Positions 52,534 through 61,395 of a stretch of DNA of 64,000 bases are shown here, piece by piece. The notes beneath the pieces were generated by a model. That model worked only from the letters and a program-made list of their open reading frames with translations, had not been told where the DNA came from and ran no database searches. A program made the translations under genes and the position numbers. Numbering within the stretch: position 1 is the first letter of the stretch; every line of letters starts with the position of its first letter. Source of the DNA: Paraburkholderia dioscoreae (lineage in GTDB: Bacteria; Pseudomonadota; Gammaproteobacteria; Burkholderiales; Burkholderiaceae); the NCBI RefSeq assembly GCF_902459535.1, contig NZ_LR699553.1:930001-994000 (forward strand). Direction: 5' to 3'.

Positions 52534-53829
52534 ATGCTCGACATTCAGCTGCTGCGCAAAGACCTCGACGGCGTTGCCAAACGCCTCGCCGACCGCGGCT
52601 ATACCCTCGACGTGGCGGCCTTCACCGCGCTCGAAGCGGAACGCCGCGATACCCAGACCCGTACCGAAGAGATGCAGGCGCGCCGCAACAGTCTGTCGAA
52701 ACAGATCGGCGCGCTGAAAGGCAAGGGCGAGGACACCTCGGCGGTGATGGCCGAAGTGAGCGGTATCGGCGACGAGATGAAGGCTTCGGCGGCCAGGCTC
52801 GACGAGATCCAGAAGCGTCTGTCGGACATGCTGCTCGGCGTGCCGAACCTGCCGCACGAAAGCGTGCCGTTGGGCAAGGACGAAACCGAAAACGTGGAAG
52901 TGCGCCGCTGGGGCACACCGCGCCAGTTCGAGTTCGAGGTGAAGGATCATGTGGACGTCGGCGCGCCGCTCGGGCTCGACTTCGAGACCGGCGCGAAGCT
53001 CTCGGGCGCGCGCTTCACCATGCTGCGCGGCCAGATTGCACGGCTGCATCGCGCGCTGGCGCAGTTCATGATCGACACGCACACGCAGCACCACGGCTAT
53101 ACGGAGATCTACACGCCGTACATCGTGAATCCGGAAATTCTGTACGGCACCGGCCAACTGCCGAAGTTCGCCGACGACATGTTCCGCGTCGAAAGGGGCG
53201 GTGACGAAAACACGGTTACGCAATATCTGATTTCCACGTCGGAAATTTCGCTGACGAACACGGTGCGCGACAGCATTGTCGAAGCGGACGCGCTGCCGAT
53301 CAAGCTGACCGCGCATTCGCCGTGCTTCCGCTCGGAAGCGGGCTCGTATGGCCGCGACACGCGTGGTCTGATCCGCCAGCATCAGTTCGACAAGGTCGAG
53401 ATGGTGCAGATCGTCGCGCCGGAGACCTCGTACGACGCGCTGGAACAGATGGTCGGCCACGCTGAAACGATTCTGCAGAAGCTGGAGTTGCCGTACCGCG
53501 TGATTACGCTGTGCACCGGCGACATGGGGTTTTCTGCTGCCAAGACGTACGATCTGGAAGTGTGGGTGCCGGCGCAGAATACGTATCGCGAAATTTCGAG
53601 CTGCTCGAATACTGAGTCGTTCCAGGCTCGCCGCATGCAGGCCCGTTATCGCAATGCGCAGGGCAAGCCGGAGCTGGTGCATACGCTGAATGGTTCGGGG
53701 CTGGCCGTCGGCCGTACGCTCGTGGCGGTGCTGGAGAACTTCCAGAACGCCGATGGTTCGGTCACTGTGCCGACCGCGTTGCGCCCGTACCTCGGCGGTT
53801 TGGAGCGGCTGGAATTGCCGGCTGCCTGA
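52534..53829 (+). CDS. serS: Seryl-tRNA synthetase
   Basis: Charges tRNA-Ser and tRNA-Sec. The 431-residue class II enzyme has the N-terminal antiparallel coiled-coil arm (about 25-100), which contacts the long variable arm of tRNA-Ser. Motif 2 is CFRSEAGSYGRDTRGLIRQH (about 262-281) and motif 3 is SGLAVGRTLVAVLENFQ (about 386-402). The ATG at 52534 starts MLDIQLLRKDLDGVA, the usual N-terminus. A tRNA-Ser gene lies 170 bases downstream. The upstream 288 bases contain no gene that I can support. Confidence 0.97.
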   Translation: MLDIQLLRKDLDGVAKRLADRGYTLDVAAFTALEAERRDTQTRTEEMQARRNSLSKQIGALKGKGEDTSAVMAEVSGIGDEMKASAARLDEIQKRLSDMLLGVPNLPHESVPLGKDETENVEVRRWGTPRQFEFEVKDHVDVGAPLGLDFETGAKLSGARFTMLRGQIARLHRALAQFMIDTHTQHHGYTEIYTPYIVNPEILYGTGQLPKFADDMFRVERGGDENTVTQYLISTSEISLTNTVRDSIVEADALPIKLTAHSPCFRSEAGSYGRDTRGLIRQHQFDKVEMVQIVAPETSYDALEQMVGHAETILQKLELPYRVITLCTGDMGFSAAKTYDLEVWVPAQNTYREISSCSNTESFQARRMQARYRNAQGKPELVHTLNGSGLAVGRTLVAVLENFQNADGSVTVPTALRPYLGGLERLELPAA

Positions 53830-53892
53830 TTTGAGCGCGGCGGGTTGCCGTGAATGGTTGCCAAGCCTCTTTAAAAATTTTTGACGAGGGGC

Positions 53893-53921
53893 TTGGAAAT
53901 CGAATTAAGCTGTTCTATAAT
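53893..53921 (+). promoter_or_regulatory. Sigma70-type promoter of tRNA-Ser
   Basis: TTGGAA (53893-53898), 17-bp spacer, TATAAT (53916-53921, perfect -10). Transcription should start near 53928, about 74 bases before the mature tRNA. Confidence 0.7.
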
Positions 53922-54001
53922 CTTTCTCTCCCAAGCAGCGACCCGCTTGGATCTGGCTTGATAGCAGCCCTGCAGTACGGTTGTTGCGAGTTGGAAGACA
54001 C

Positions 54002-54091
54002 GGAAAGGTGGCAGAGTGGTCGAATGCGCTGGACTCGAAATCCAGTGTACCTTTAGGGGTACCGTGAGTTCGAATCTCACCCTTTCCGCCA
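54002..54091 (+). tRNA. tRNA-Ser (anticodon CGA)
   Basis: A 90-nt type II tRNA with encoded CCA. Acceptor GGAAAGG (54002-54008) pairs with CCTTTCC (54081-54087), with discriminator G54088. The anticodon loop CTCGAAA sits on a CTGGA/TCCAG stem, with anticodon CGA at 54036-54038, reading UCG. The long variable arm is GTACC..GGTAC, as expected for Ser. The T arm GTGAG-TTCGAAT-CTCAC is intact. Confidence 0.97.
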
Positions 54092-54100
54092 AATTTAGAA

Positions 54101-54134
54101 AACCCCGCAGAATTTTCATTCTGCGGGGTTTTTG
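54101..54134 (+). terminator. Intrinsic terminator after tRNA-Ser
   Basis: AACCCCGCAGAA (54101-54112) pairs with TTCTGCGGGGTT (54119-54130), followed by TTTGC. It lies 10 bases after the CCA end. Confidence 0.9.
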
Positions 54135-54405
54135 CTTTTCGACTGTCAACTCGACTATCAAGACAGTTTTGCGCGTCTGGGGTTCTTTACTGTCCCACGT
54201 ACGTTTCGTAGCGCGTCGGAGTTTCTGCTTAGACTTTGCCGGAGGCGATGCGCATACGTTTGGCACTCGACTTCGTCCACTTTACACGAGGCGGAGAGGG
54301 GCACGACGACGACTCGCGTATGAGCAGACTGTCGTGCGTCGATTCCAGAAGTGGAACGGAACGCTGGCGTTGATATAAGCACCCACACGCGGAACCGGTC
54401 ACGGA

Positions 54406-54890
54406 TTGCAGGTAAGAGCTCAGTACGATCAGATCGTCGCGTCACTCGGCAAGGATGAATACAAGCCTCGCAGCGTTTCGATCGCGGACGACGCAACGGC
54501 CGCTGTTGTCCTTGCACAATTGAAATCCGGCGTGGCATTCGACCGGCTCGCCCGGGAGCACAGCACAGCACCGCACCGAGCAGGTCTGTCGGTGGTGAGC
54601 TAGCGTGGGTCAGCTTCAGAACACCGGTTATCGACGAGCATACACAAGGTGTGCCGTTGCCGTTAGCCCAGGCGCTGGCGCAGTTGCCTCGCGGTGGCGT
54701 TACCCCTGCGCCACTCGTTGTCGATAATGCACGCGTGCTGGTAAAACTGGACGCGAAGCGGCCAACGGAAGTCCCTGCGTTCGATCAGGCAAAAGCAGCG
54801 ATTCCTCGGCAGTTGGAGATGGTTGCATTGGAAAAGGCGGCCGCCCGTCTCGTATATGCACTACCCATTGCCCACCGCAACATTCGAATA
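54406..54890 (+). pseudogene. Frameshifted remnant of a PpiC/parvulin-type peptidyl-prolyl isomerase
   Basis: Two frames together read as the C-terminal half of a SurA/PpiC-type foldase. The first (54406-54603) has QYDQIVASLGKDEYKPRSVS and VVLAQLKSGVAFDRLAREHS. After a shift near 54590 the second gives GGELAWVSFRTPVIDEHTQG, then LPLAQALAQLPRGGVTPAPL and VLVKLDAKRPTEVPAFDQAK. The consecutive homology across a frame change, the in-frame stop at 54601-54603 and the lack of an N-terminal signal peptide all point to a decayed gene. A sequencing error cannot be excluded. Upstream DNA back to the tRNA terminator shows no N-terminal half. Confidence 0.7.
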
Positions 54891-54979
54891 TGTCCTTGGT
54901 TCATCCAGCAAACCAGGGCTTCCTGAATTTCGAAGCATTGTGCTCTCGATTTCCTCTGGACCCGCAACGAGGATCCTCC

Positions 54980-55687
54980 ATGACCAACGTGAATATTCCA
55001 CCGCCGGCCGTGACCCACGACCAGACCGGAAATCGCAACGACTTCATACCGCAATCGCCTCCACCCGTTCCCCCGGGCCGCTACTTGCACTTCGACGACC
55101 AGGGGAACTTGCAGAGCATGGAAAACTTTGACGGCAACGGCAGACACTCGCAGGAGACCATCGGACGGGACGGGAGTCGATACTTCGTGACCGATACCAA
55201 ACGCGGCACGGAGTTCGATCTGTTCGGCCCCAGAGACCCGGTGACGGGAAAGCGATCGCATGACAGCTTTTCGATCAATGGACGTGACCCGCAAATATCC
55301 GCAGTCCCCTCGCCGAATCCGCAAGCCGGGTCGCCGACCACCTTCACTTACTACGACAATGGAAAGGTGAAGGACATCTTCGTGCCGCAACCGCCTCCGT
55401 CCGTTCCCCCAGGCAAGTACGTGCAATTCGACGATCGGGACGACCTGGCGGGCATCGATATATTCGACGGCAACGGCACACACGTGCTTCAGGAAAGCTT
55501 CGCGCCGGACGGGACCACCTACGCCGCGATCACCGACGACAAGGGCACGTGGTTTCATCTGTCCTGGCCCAAGGTCGATCCGGATTCTCCGGACGCGAAA
55601 GGGATCGACGTGGACCTCAATTCTGGACGCGGCACCCTGAATTTCACGCTGCCCCGACCCGGTACAGACGCAAGCAGCAAGCCTTGA
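54980..55687 (+). CDS. Orphan protein with an internal duplication
   Basis: A 235-residue protein of no family I recognise. The ATG at 54980 follows GAGGATCCTCC. Two modules of about 60-70 residues repeat: the first has PPPVPPGRYLHFDDQGNLQS, FDGNGRHSQETIGRDGSRY; the second has PPPSVPPGKYVQFDDRDDLAG, FDGNGTHVLQESFAPDGTTY. Each begins with a Pro-rich PPGxY stretch and continues as acidic, Gly-rich likely beta structure, a little like YD-repeat or beta-propeller strands. No signal peptide, no Cys and no membrane segment. It lies in the disturbed segment after tRNA-Ser, and a recently acquired or lineage-specific gene is likely. Expression is unproven. Confidence 0.6.
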   Translation: MTNVNIPPPAVTHDQTGNRNDFIPQSPPPVPPGRYLHFDDQGNLQSMENFDGNGRHSQETIGRDGSRYFVTDTKRGTEFDLFGPRDPVTGKRSHDSFSINGRDPQISAVPSPNPQAGSPTTFTYYDNGKVKDIFVPQPPPSVPPGKYVQFDDRDDLAGIDIFDGNGTHVLQESFAPDGTTYAAITDDKGTWFHLSWPKVDPDSPDAKGIDVDLNSGRGTLNFTLPRPGTDASSKP

Positions 55688-55969
55688 ACCGAAGCGCCGG
55701 CCAGGTGAAATGCGGCGGACAGCGGCGGTGCGGTCAATCGGCGCCGCACGACTTGTCCGCATCCACATGCTGGGCGCCGAAGACAGCCGCGAAATGGCAT
55801 CACCCGCCTTCGCACGATCGGGCTACCCAGACCTGTTGAATCAAAAATGGCTCGATCCACCGCCTTTGCATCCAATTCACCCTTGGCTGCGTAAATCCCC
55901 TCAAGGACGCGCAACCCTCGCCGCACACCCCACTAACCGACCGCGCGCCCCCGATCAGGAGAGGCGCCC

Positions 55970-57271
55970 ATGCCCCATTCCGCACCGACCTCACCACTGC
56001 CGCGCGGCTCGCGGGTCGCGGTCATCGGCGCCGGTATCTCGGGTTTGGCTAGCGCCTATCTGCTCACGCGCAATCATCGTGTCACGCTGTTCGAATCGGC
56101 CGGCTATCTGGGCGGCCACACCAACACCGTGGACGTCACGCTCGATGGCCACAGCCATCCGGTCGACACCGGCTTCCTGGTGTTCAACGACCGCACCTAT
56201 CCGAACCTGATCGCGCTGCTCGCCGAACTGGGCGTCCGGTCGCATCCGAGCGACATGACCTTCTCGGTTTCGCTCGACGCGGGCCGCCTCGAATGGGCCG
56301 GCAGCAGTCTGAACACGGTGTTCGCGCAGCGTCGCAACCTGTTTTCGCCGACCTTCATCGGCATGCTGCGCGACATCGTGCGCTTTAACGGCGGCGCGCA
56401 ACGCAACCTCGAACTGGCGATTCAAACGCGTGCGTCGATGGGCGAGTTGCTGACCGAAGGCGGCTACGGAGGCGCCTTCCAGCGGCAGTATTTGCTGCCG
56501 ATGGCCGCCGCGATCTGGTCGAGCGCCACCGCCGACATCCTCGCGTTCCCGGCCGCGACGTTCCTGCGCTTCTGTCTGAACCATGCGCTGTTGCAGGTGA
56601 ACCGCCGGCCGCAGTGGAAGACCGTGGCAGGCGGTGGCCGGGAATACGTGAGGCAGATAGCGGGCACGCTCGGCGATGTCCGCATCGGCACGGCGGTCCG
56701 CGGCGTGCGGCGCGACGCCGACGGCGTCGACGTGTTCACCGACGGCGGCACCGAGCGCTTCGACGCGCTGGTGCTCGCCACGCACGCGCCGACCACGCTG
56801 CGTCTGCTGGAAGACGCCGATCAGGACGAGCGCGGCGTACTCGCCGCCGTGCGCTATCAACCGAACGTCGCCGTGCTGCATACGGATACCAATCTGCTGC
56901 CGCGTCGGCAGCGCGTGTGGTCGGCGTGGAATTACCTGGGCAGCCGAAGTGTCGACGGCACGCATCCGGTGTGCGTCAGCTATCTGGTCAATCAGTTGCA
57001 GCCGCTGCCGTTCAGCACGCCGCTCGTCGTCACGCTCAACCCGGTGACCCAGCCGGTGCCGGGCGCCGAATTGCGCCGCTTCGTGTACGACCATCCGCTG
57101 TTCGATCTGGCCGCTATCGACGCGCAGCACCGTCTGCCTTCGCTGCAGGGCAAGCGCCGCACTTGGTTCGCGGGCGCGTGGACGGGCTACGGCTTCCACG
57201 AGGACGGTCTGAAATCGGCGCTGCGCGTGGCCGCGGATTTCGACGCGTCGCCGGCATGGGCCAGGCTATGA
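55970..57271 (+). CDS. FAD-dependent amine-oxidase-like oxidoreductase (COG2907)
   Basis: A 433-residue flavoprotein. The dinucleotide motif VIGAGISGLASAYLL lies near 19-33, followed by ESAGYLGGHTNTVD and the family-typical HPVDTGFLVFNDRTYPNL. The C-terminal FAD contact is TWFAGAWTGYGFHEDGLKSA. In many proteobacteria this protein is encoded with a DUF1365 protein and a cyclopropane-fatty-acid-synthase-like methyltransferase, exactly as here. A role in modifying membrane unsaturated fatty acids is inferred from that context. AGGAGAGG precedes the ATG. The stop codon overlaps the next start (ATGA), so translation is coupled. Confidence 0.9.
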   Translation: MPHSAPTSPLPRGSRVAVIGAGISGLASAYLLTRNHRVTLFESAGYLGGHTNTVDVTLDGHSHPVDTGFLVFNDRTYPNLIALLAELGVRSHPSDMTFSVSLDAGRLEWAGSSLNTVFAQRRNLFSPTFIGMLRDIVRFNGGAQRNLELAIQTRASMGELLTEGGYGGAFQRQYLLPMAAAIWSSATADILAFPAATFLRFCLNHALLQVNRRPQWKTVAGGGREYVRQIAGTLGDVRIGTAVRGVRRDADGVDVFTDGGTERFDALVLATHAPTTLRLLEDADQDERGVLAAVRYQPNVAVLHTDTNLLPRRQRVWSAWNYLGSRSVDGTHPVCVSYLVNQLQPLPFSTPLVVTLNPVTQPVPGAELRRFVYDHPLFDLAAIDAQHRLPSLQGKRRTWFAGAWTGYGFHEDGLKSALRVAADFDASPAWARL

Positions 57272-58134
57272 AACCGCCGAGCGACAGCCGCAACAGCACC
57301 TGCACCTGCACCGATCCGGCCGCCTGGCTTCTGACCGGCAAGGTGATGCACGAGCGTCTGCGGCCGAAGCATCATCGCTTCACCTACCCGGTGTTTTACG
57401 TGCGTTGCGACCTGGATAGGCTGACCGCGCTCGATAGCGGCTGGTTCGGCATAGACCGTTGGCGGCCGCTTGGTCTGCATCAGCGTGACCACGGTCCGCG
57501 CGACGGCAGCGACCTTGCCACATGGATGCGCGCGCAACTATCGCAAGCCGGTGTTGAAGAAGCGAACGGCCGGATCTGGTTGCAAGCTTTCCCGCGCGTA
57601 TTCGGCTATGCGTTCAATCCGGTCAGCTTCTGGTTTTGTCATGATCGCGAAGGCCGGTTGCGCGCGCTGCTGGCCGAAGTGCGCAACACATTCGGCGAGC
57701 GCCACAGTTATCTGCTGAGTGCGGACGGCAACGCACCGATCACTGCGGACACGCGGCTCATGTGCCGCAAAGTGCTGCACGTGTCGCCGTTTTGTCGCGT
57801 GGAGGGCGGCTACACCTTCCGCATCAAGGAATCGCTCAACAGCGCGTCGGTCTCGATCGACTATCACGACGCGGACGGCCTGTTGCTGCGCACCGCATTG
57901 GGCGGCCGTTTGACGCCGCTAACGCGCGCGACCGCGCTCGCCGCGCTGCTGCGCCAGCCGCTGCTGACGGTTGGTGTCGTCACGAGAATTCACTGGCAGG
58001 CCCTGCGACTTGCTCTCAGGAACGCGCCGTTTTACGGCAAGAACCCCGCACCGGGTCAGACCGCCGACGCATCCGCCGACCCTACCGCAACGGGCCAACC
58101 AACCTCCGCCGCTCGCCCCGTTTCGCCCGATTGA
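57268..58134 (+). CDS. DUF1365 protein
   Basis: A 288-residue protein of the DUF1365 family, whose reaction is not known to me. Family wording: KVMHERLRPKHHRFTYPVFY (about 23-42), FPRVFGYAFNPVSFWFCHD (about 110-128), EVRNTFGERHSYLL and KVLHVSPFCRVEGGYTFRI. The ATG at 57268 overlaps the oxidoreductase stop (ATGA); an in-frame ATG at 57256 is also possible. It is the middle gene of the oxidoreductase, DUF1365 and CFA-synthase-like operon. The Ala/Pro/Thr-rich C-terminal 30 residues look unstructured. Confidence 0.88.
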   Translation: MKPPSDSRNSTCTCTDPAAWLLTGKVMHERLRPKHHRFTYPVFYVRCDLDRLTALDSGWFGIDRWRPLGLHQRDHGPRDGSDLATWMRAQLSQAGVEEANGRIWLQAFPRVFGYAFNPVSFWFCHDREGRLRALLAEVRNTFGERHSYLLSADGNAPITADTRLMCRKVLHVSPFCRVEGGYTFRIKESLNSASVSIDYHDADGLLLRTALGGRLTPLTRATALAALLRQPLLTVGVVTRIHWQALRLALRNAPFYGKNPAPGQTADASADPTATGQPTSAARPVSPD

Positions 58135-58146
58135 GGAGATTCCGTC

Positions 58147-59358
58147 ATGGCGCTTTCAAGAACCCTGAGCGGGCACCAGGCCGCCCCCGCGTCAGGCCGT
58201 CTGTTCCTCTCCTTGCTCGAGCGGATTCAGGTAGGGCATCTGATCCTGACCACACCGGACGGCCAACAGCGCGTATTCGGCGATCCCCACGCAGCGCCCG
58301 GCGCGCGCCTGGAAATGCATGACTGGCGCGCGTGCGGCGCGATTTTGCGCAAAGGCGATATCGGTTTCGCAGACGCGTGGCGCGCCTTCTGGGTCGATAC
58401 GCCCGACCTGGCCGCGCTACTGCGCGTCGCGATCCGCAACGAGCGCGCTTTGCAACGCACGGTGTATGGCGGCTGGCTCGCGCAACTTTGGTACGGGCTG
58501 CGCCACAAGCTGAGGCCGAACACGCGTTCGGGCAGCCGGCGCAATATTCACGCGCACTACGACATTGGCAACGCGTTTTACGCGCAGTGGCTCGACCCGA
58601 CCTTCACCTATTCGAGCGCCGTGTTCGACGGCAATTTGCATCAATCGCTCGAAGACGCGCAGCACGCGAAATATCAACGGATCGTCGATGCGCTCGGTTT
58701 GCGCGAAGGCATGCACATTCTGGAAATCGGCTGCGGGTGGGGCGGTTTTGCGATGCACGCGGCACGCCTCGGCATCCACGTGCACGGCGTGACGATCTCG
58801 CCGGCGCAGTTCGAATCCGGGCAGCAGCGTGTGCGCGAAGCGGGTCTGGGCGACCGCGTGAAACTCGAACTGCGCGACTATCGCACCTTGACCGGTCAGT
58901 ACGATGGCATCGTATCGATCGAAATGTTCGAGGCAGTCGGCGAAAAGTTCTGGCCGACCTACTTCCGCATTCTGCGCGAACGTCTGCGGCCGGGCGCGCG
59001 CGCGCTGGTGCAAACCATCACGATCGACGACTCGCATTTTGCCGCGTATCGCGCGACGAGCGATTTCATTCGCGAGTTCATCTTTCCGGGCGGCATGTTG
59101 CCGAGTCCGCAGCGCTTCGGCCTGGCGGCGCGGCGTGCCGGACTCGTTGCTTGCGCGTCGCTCGCATTCGGCCGCGATTACGCGGAAACCTTGCGCCGCT
59201 GGCGCGACGCATTCGAAGCGCAACTCGAGACGATCCGCACGCAAGGGTTCGACGAGATTTTTGTGCGCACCTGGCGGCTGTATCTGACGTATTGCGAAGC
59301 CGGTTTCGACGAACGACGTACTGACGTGATGCAGTTCGTCCTTTCGAAAGCGGACTGA
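58147..59358 (+). CDS. SAM-dependent cyclopropane-fatty-acid-synthase-like methyltransferase
   Basis: A 403-residue CFA-synthase family enzyme, expected to add a methyl or methylene carbon to an unsaturated phospholipid acyl chain. The N-terminal lipid-binding part is about 1-115. The methyltransferase starts with RRNIHAHYDIGNAFYAQWLD, the family hallmark. SAM motif I is LEIGCGWGGFAMHAA (about 195-210), followed by GVTISPAQFESGQQRV and SIEMFEAVGEKFWPTYF. Close to Cfa, but the COG2907/DUF1365 partners indicate the paralogous branch, so cfa is not assigned. Located 12 nt after the DUF1365 gene with GAGGAG before the ATG. Confidence 0.9.
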   Translation: MALSRTLSGHQAAPASGRLFLSLLERIQVGHLILTTPDGQQRVFGDPHAAPGARLEMHDWRACGAILRKGDIGFADAWRAFWVDTPDLAALLRVAIRNERALQRTVYGGWLAQLWYGLRHKLRPNTRSGSRRNIHAHYDIGNAFYAQWLDPTFTYSSAVFDGNLHQSLEDAQHAKYQRIVDALGLREGMHILEIGCGWGGFAMHAARLGIHVHGVTISPAQFESGQQRVREAGLGDRVKLELRDYRTLTGQYDGIVSIEMFEAVGEKFWPTYFRILRERLRPGARALVQTITIDDSHFAAYRATSDFIREFIFPGGMLPSPQRFGLAARRAGLVACASLAFGRDYAETLRRWRDAFEAQLETIRTQGFDEIFVRTWRLYLTYCEAGFDERRTDVMQFVLSKAD

Positions 59359-59622
59359 CGTGTGCCCGCTCTCGGGGCGTCCGAATAAAACGGCGATTCG
59401 AGGCGCTCCGGAAAACACATCGTGAAGTTCGGGATTTTTGCAGAGATGAAATGCGTCAGTAAGGCATACTGATTTATTGCTGTAGGCCGACAGGGAGGTG
59501 CTGCCCAAATTTCCAGCTTGGCCGGTTTGGCATGGCTCGCGCAAGCCTTGTGGCGATCCTCTGTACAATTGGGCGATCGATTGAACATCGACTTTCCTAT
59601 TCGACCCACATCGACCGAATTC

Positions 59623-60408
59623 ATGGCCATTACCTACAAGACTCCCGACGACATCGCCAGGCTGCGCATTTCGGGCCGCCTCGCGGCCGACGTGCTGGCG
59701 ATGATCGGCGAGCATATCAAGGCCGGTGTCTCCACTGAAGAGCTGGACACACTGTGCAACGACTACATTGTCAATACGCAAAAGTCGATTCCGGCAAATG
59801 TCGGCTATTTGGGATTTCCGAAGACTATCTGCACCTCGGTCAACTCGGTGGTGTGCCACGGCATCCCCAATCGCGGCGAAGTCCTGAAAGACGGCGACAT
59901 CATCAATATCGACGTCGCGATCATCAAGGACGGCTATTTCGGCGACACGAGCCGCATGTATTGCGTCGGCCAGCCGAGCACGGTGGCGCGCCAGCTGATC
60001 GACACGACTTATGAGGCGATGCTCGCGGGCATCCGCGAAGTGAAGCCGGGCGCCACGCTCGGCGACGTGGGTCATGCGATCCAGAAGATCGCGCAGCGCG
60101 ACGGCTTCTCGATTGTGCGCGACTATTGTGGGCACGGCATCGGCAAGGTCTACCACGAGGAGCCGCAGGTGCTGCATTACGGCCAGCCGGGGCAGGGCAT
60201 ACGCCTGAAGCCGGGCATGGTCTTCACGATCGAGCCGATGATCAACGCCGGCCGCGCCGGCACCACGGTGTTGCGCGACGGCTGGACCGTGGTCACCAAA
60301 GACCGCTCGCTGTCGGCGCAATGGGAACACATGGTCGCCGTCACCGACGACGGCTATGAGCTGCTGACGCCGTGGCCGGACGGCACCGGCAGCTACGAAG
60401 CGCCTTGA
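59623..60408 (+). CDS. map: Methionine aminopeptidase, type I
   Basis: Removes the initiator methionine from nascent proteins. The 261-residue enzyme has the dimetal site residues in NIDVAIIKDGYFGDTSRMY (both Asp), CGHGIGKVYHEEP (His), FTIEPM (Glu) and SAQWEHMVAVT (Glu). SVVCHGIPN carries the substrate-binding His. The preferred start is the ATG at 59623, giving MAITYKTPDDIARLRISG, the canonical N-terminus. The frame extends to 59518 but without homology. No operon partner is visible. Confidence 0.96.
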   Translation: MAITYKTPDDIARLRISGRLAADVLAMIGEHIKAGVSTEELDTLCNDYIVNTQKSIPANVGYLGFPKTICTSVNSVVCHGIPNRGEVLKDGDIINIDVAIIKDGYFGDTSRMYCVGQPSTVARQLIDTTYEAMLAGIREVKPGATLGDVGHAIQKIAQRDGFSIVRDYCGHGIGKVYHEEPQVLHYGQPGQGIRLKPGMVFTIEPMINAGRAGTTVLRDGWTVVTKDRSLSAQWEHMVAVTDDGYELLTPWPDGTGSYEAP

Positions 60409-60580
60409 GCGTGCAAAGGGCGCGCTGCCTGCCGCCGCATGTGCCGGCGGCGGGCGCGCGAAATGCTGCTGAGTCTGGATAGACTCTGTGCGTGGTTCCA
60501 CAATCCGGTAAAGAATGATTTGACTCTCGCGCCGGTTCGGTTAAAGCTACGCCTTAGGGTTTCAAGGGGTTTTCGTCTGC

Positions 60581-61114
60581 ATGAGTCCGTCATTGACCGT
60601 TCGCCGTATCGCCGCTGATCAGGGCGCCGTTTTCCGCGAACTCCGTACTGCGTCGCTGCGGGAGGCACCCTATGCCTTCGGCGCCACGCTTGAGGACGCG
60701 TTGTCGGCCGACGCCGCCAGTTTCGACGCCACCGCCGCGGATCATGCGGTTTCCTTCACTGTTACCACCTTCATTCTTTACACCGAAGGTCATCCGGCAG
60801 GGTTGATCGAAGCGCATTTCGAACACACCGCCGCGCGCCGCGCATTCGTTTGCGAGCTGTGGGTGGCGCCGGCCGTGCGTCATCTGCGGGGTGGCGAGTT
60901 GCTGGTCGATTCGGCCGCTGCGTGGCTCGCGAATGAAGGCGCCACGGAAGTCTACGCGTGGGTCGCCGACGCCAATCGCAACGCCATGCGCTTCTATGAG
61001 GCGCTCGGCTTCGGGCCGACCGGCGAACATCGGCGCGTCGCGCGTGCACCGGACCAGGCGGAAAGTCTGCTGGTGCGCCACGTGCCGACCACGTCGCAGG
61101 TGTTTCAGCAGTGA
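60581..61114 (+). CDS. GNAT-family N-acetyltransferase
   Basis: A 177-residue acyl-CoA-dependent acetyltransferase. The GNAT fold is recognisable from the N-terminal LTVRRIAADQGAVFRELRTA, the central beta4 CELWVAPAVRHLRGGELLVDSA (motif A; the usual Q/R-x-x-G-x-G/A is degenerate here) and the C-terminal YAWVADANRNAMRFYEALGF. The substrate is unknown. The start ATG at 60581 has a weak AAGGGG-type site upstream. It lies between map and minC on the same strand, with 170- and 280-base gaps, so it is probably independently transcribed. Confidence 0.85.
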   Translation: MSPSLTVRRIAADQGAVFRELRTASLREAPYAFGATLEDALSADAASFDATAADHAVSFTVTTFILYTEGHPAGLIEAHFEHTAARRAFVCELWVAPAVRHLRGGELLVDSAAAWLANEGATEVYAWVADANRNAMRFYEALGFGPTGEHRRVARAPDQAESLLVRHVPTTSQVFQQ

Positions 61115-61395
61115 TCTTGCGAGCGGCGCGACAGCCTGCCGCTCGATTCCCATTCGTGTCTTCTGAGCGTGCGTCGCCGGATCATCGGCGTGAAGCGCGG
61201 CCTGAACGGCCAGCGTATTGTCCGCGTTATGGGCTACGTGATTGGCCACGTGACTGGCCACCGCGCGGCCGTTGCGGATCTACCGGCCGGCCCGTGCATG
61301 GCCGCACTGTTATCGCGTCGGCCCGCTCTCCCGGCAAAAAAGCTCGCCGCACGCGTCGACGCCTGTAAAATACGCAAAAATTTTTGCAGAACGCT

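Noticed and set aside
54002..55969. Integrated island with att site at tRNA-Ser
   Set aside because: No integrase gene and no second copy of the tRNA 3' end found in the window; kept only as a weak observation.
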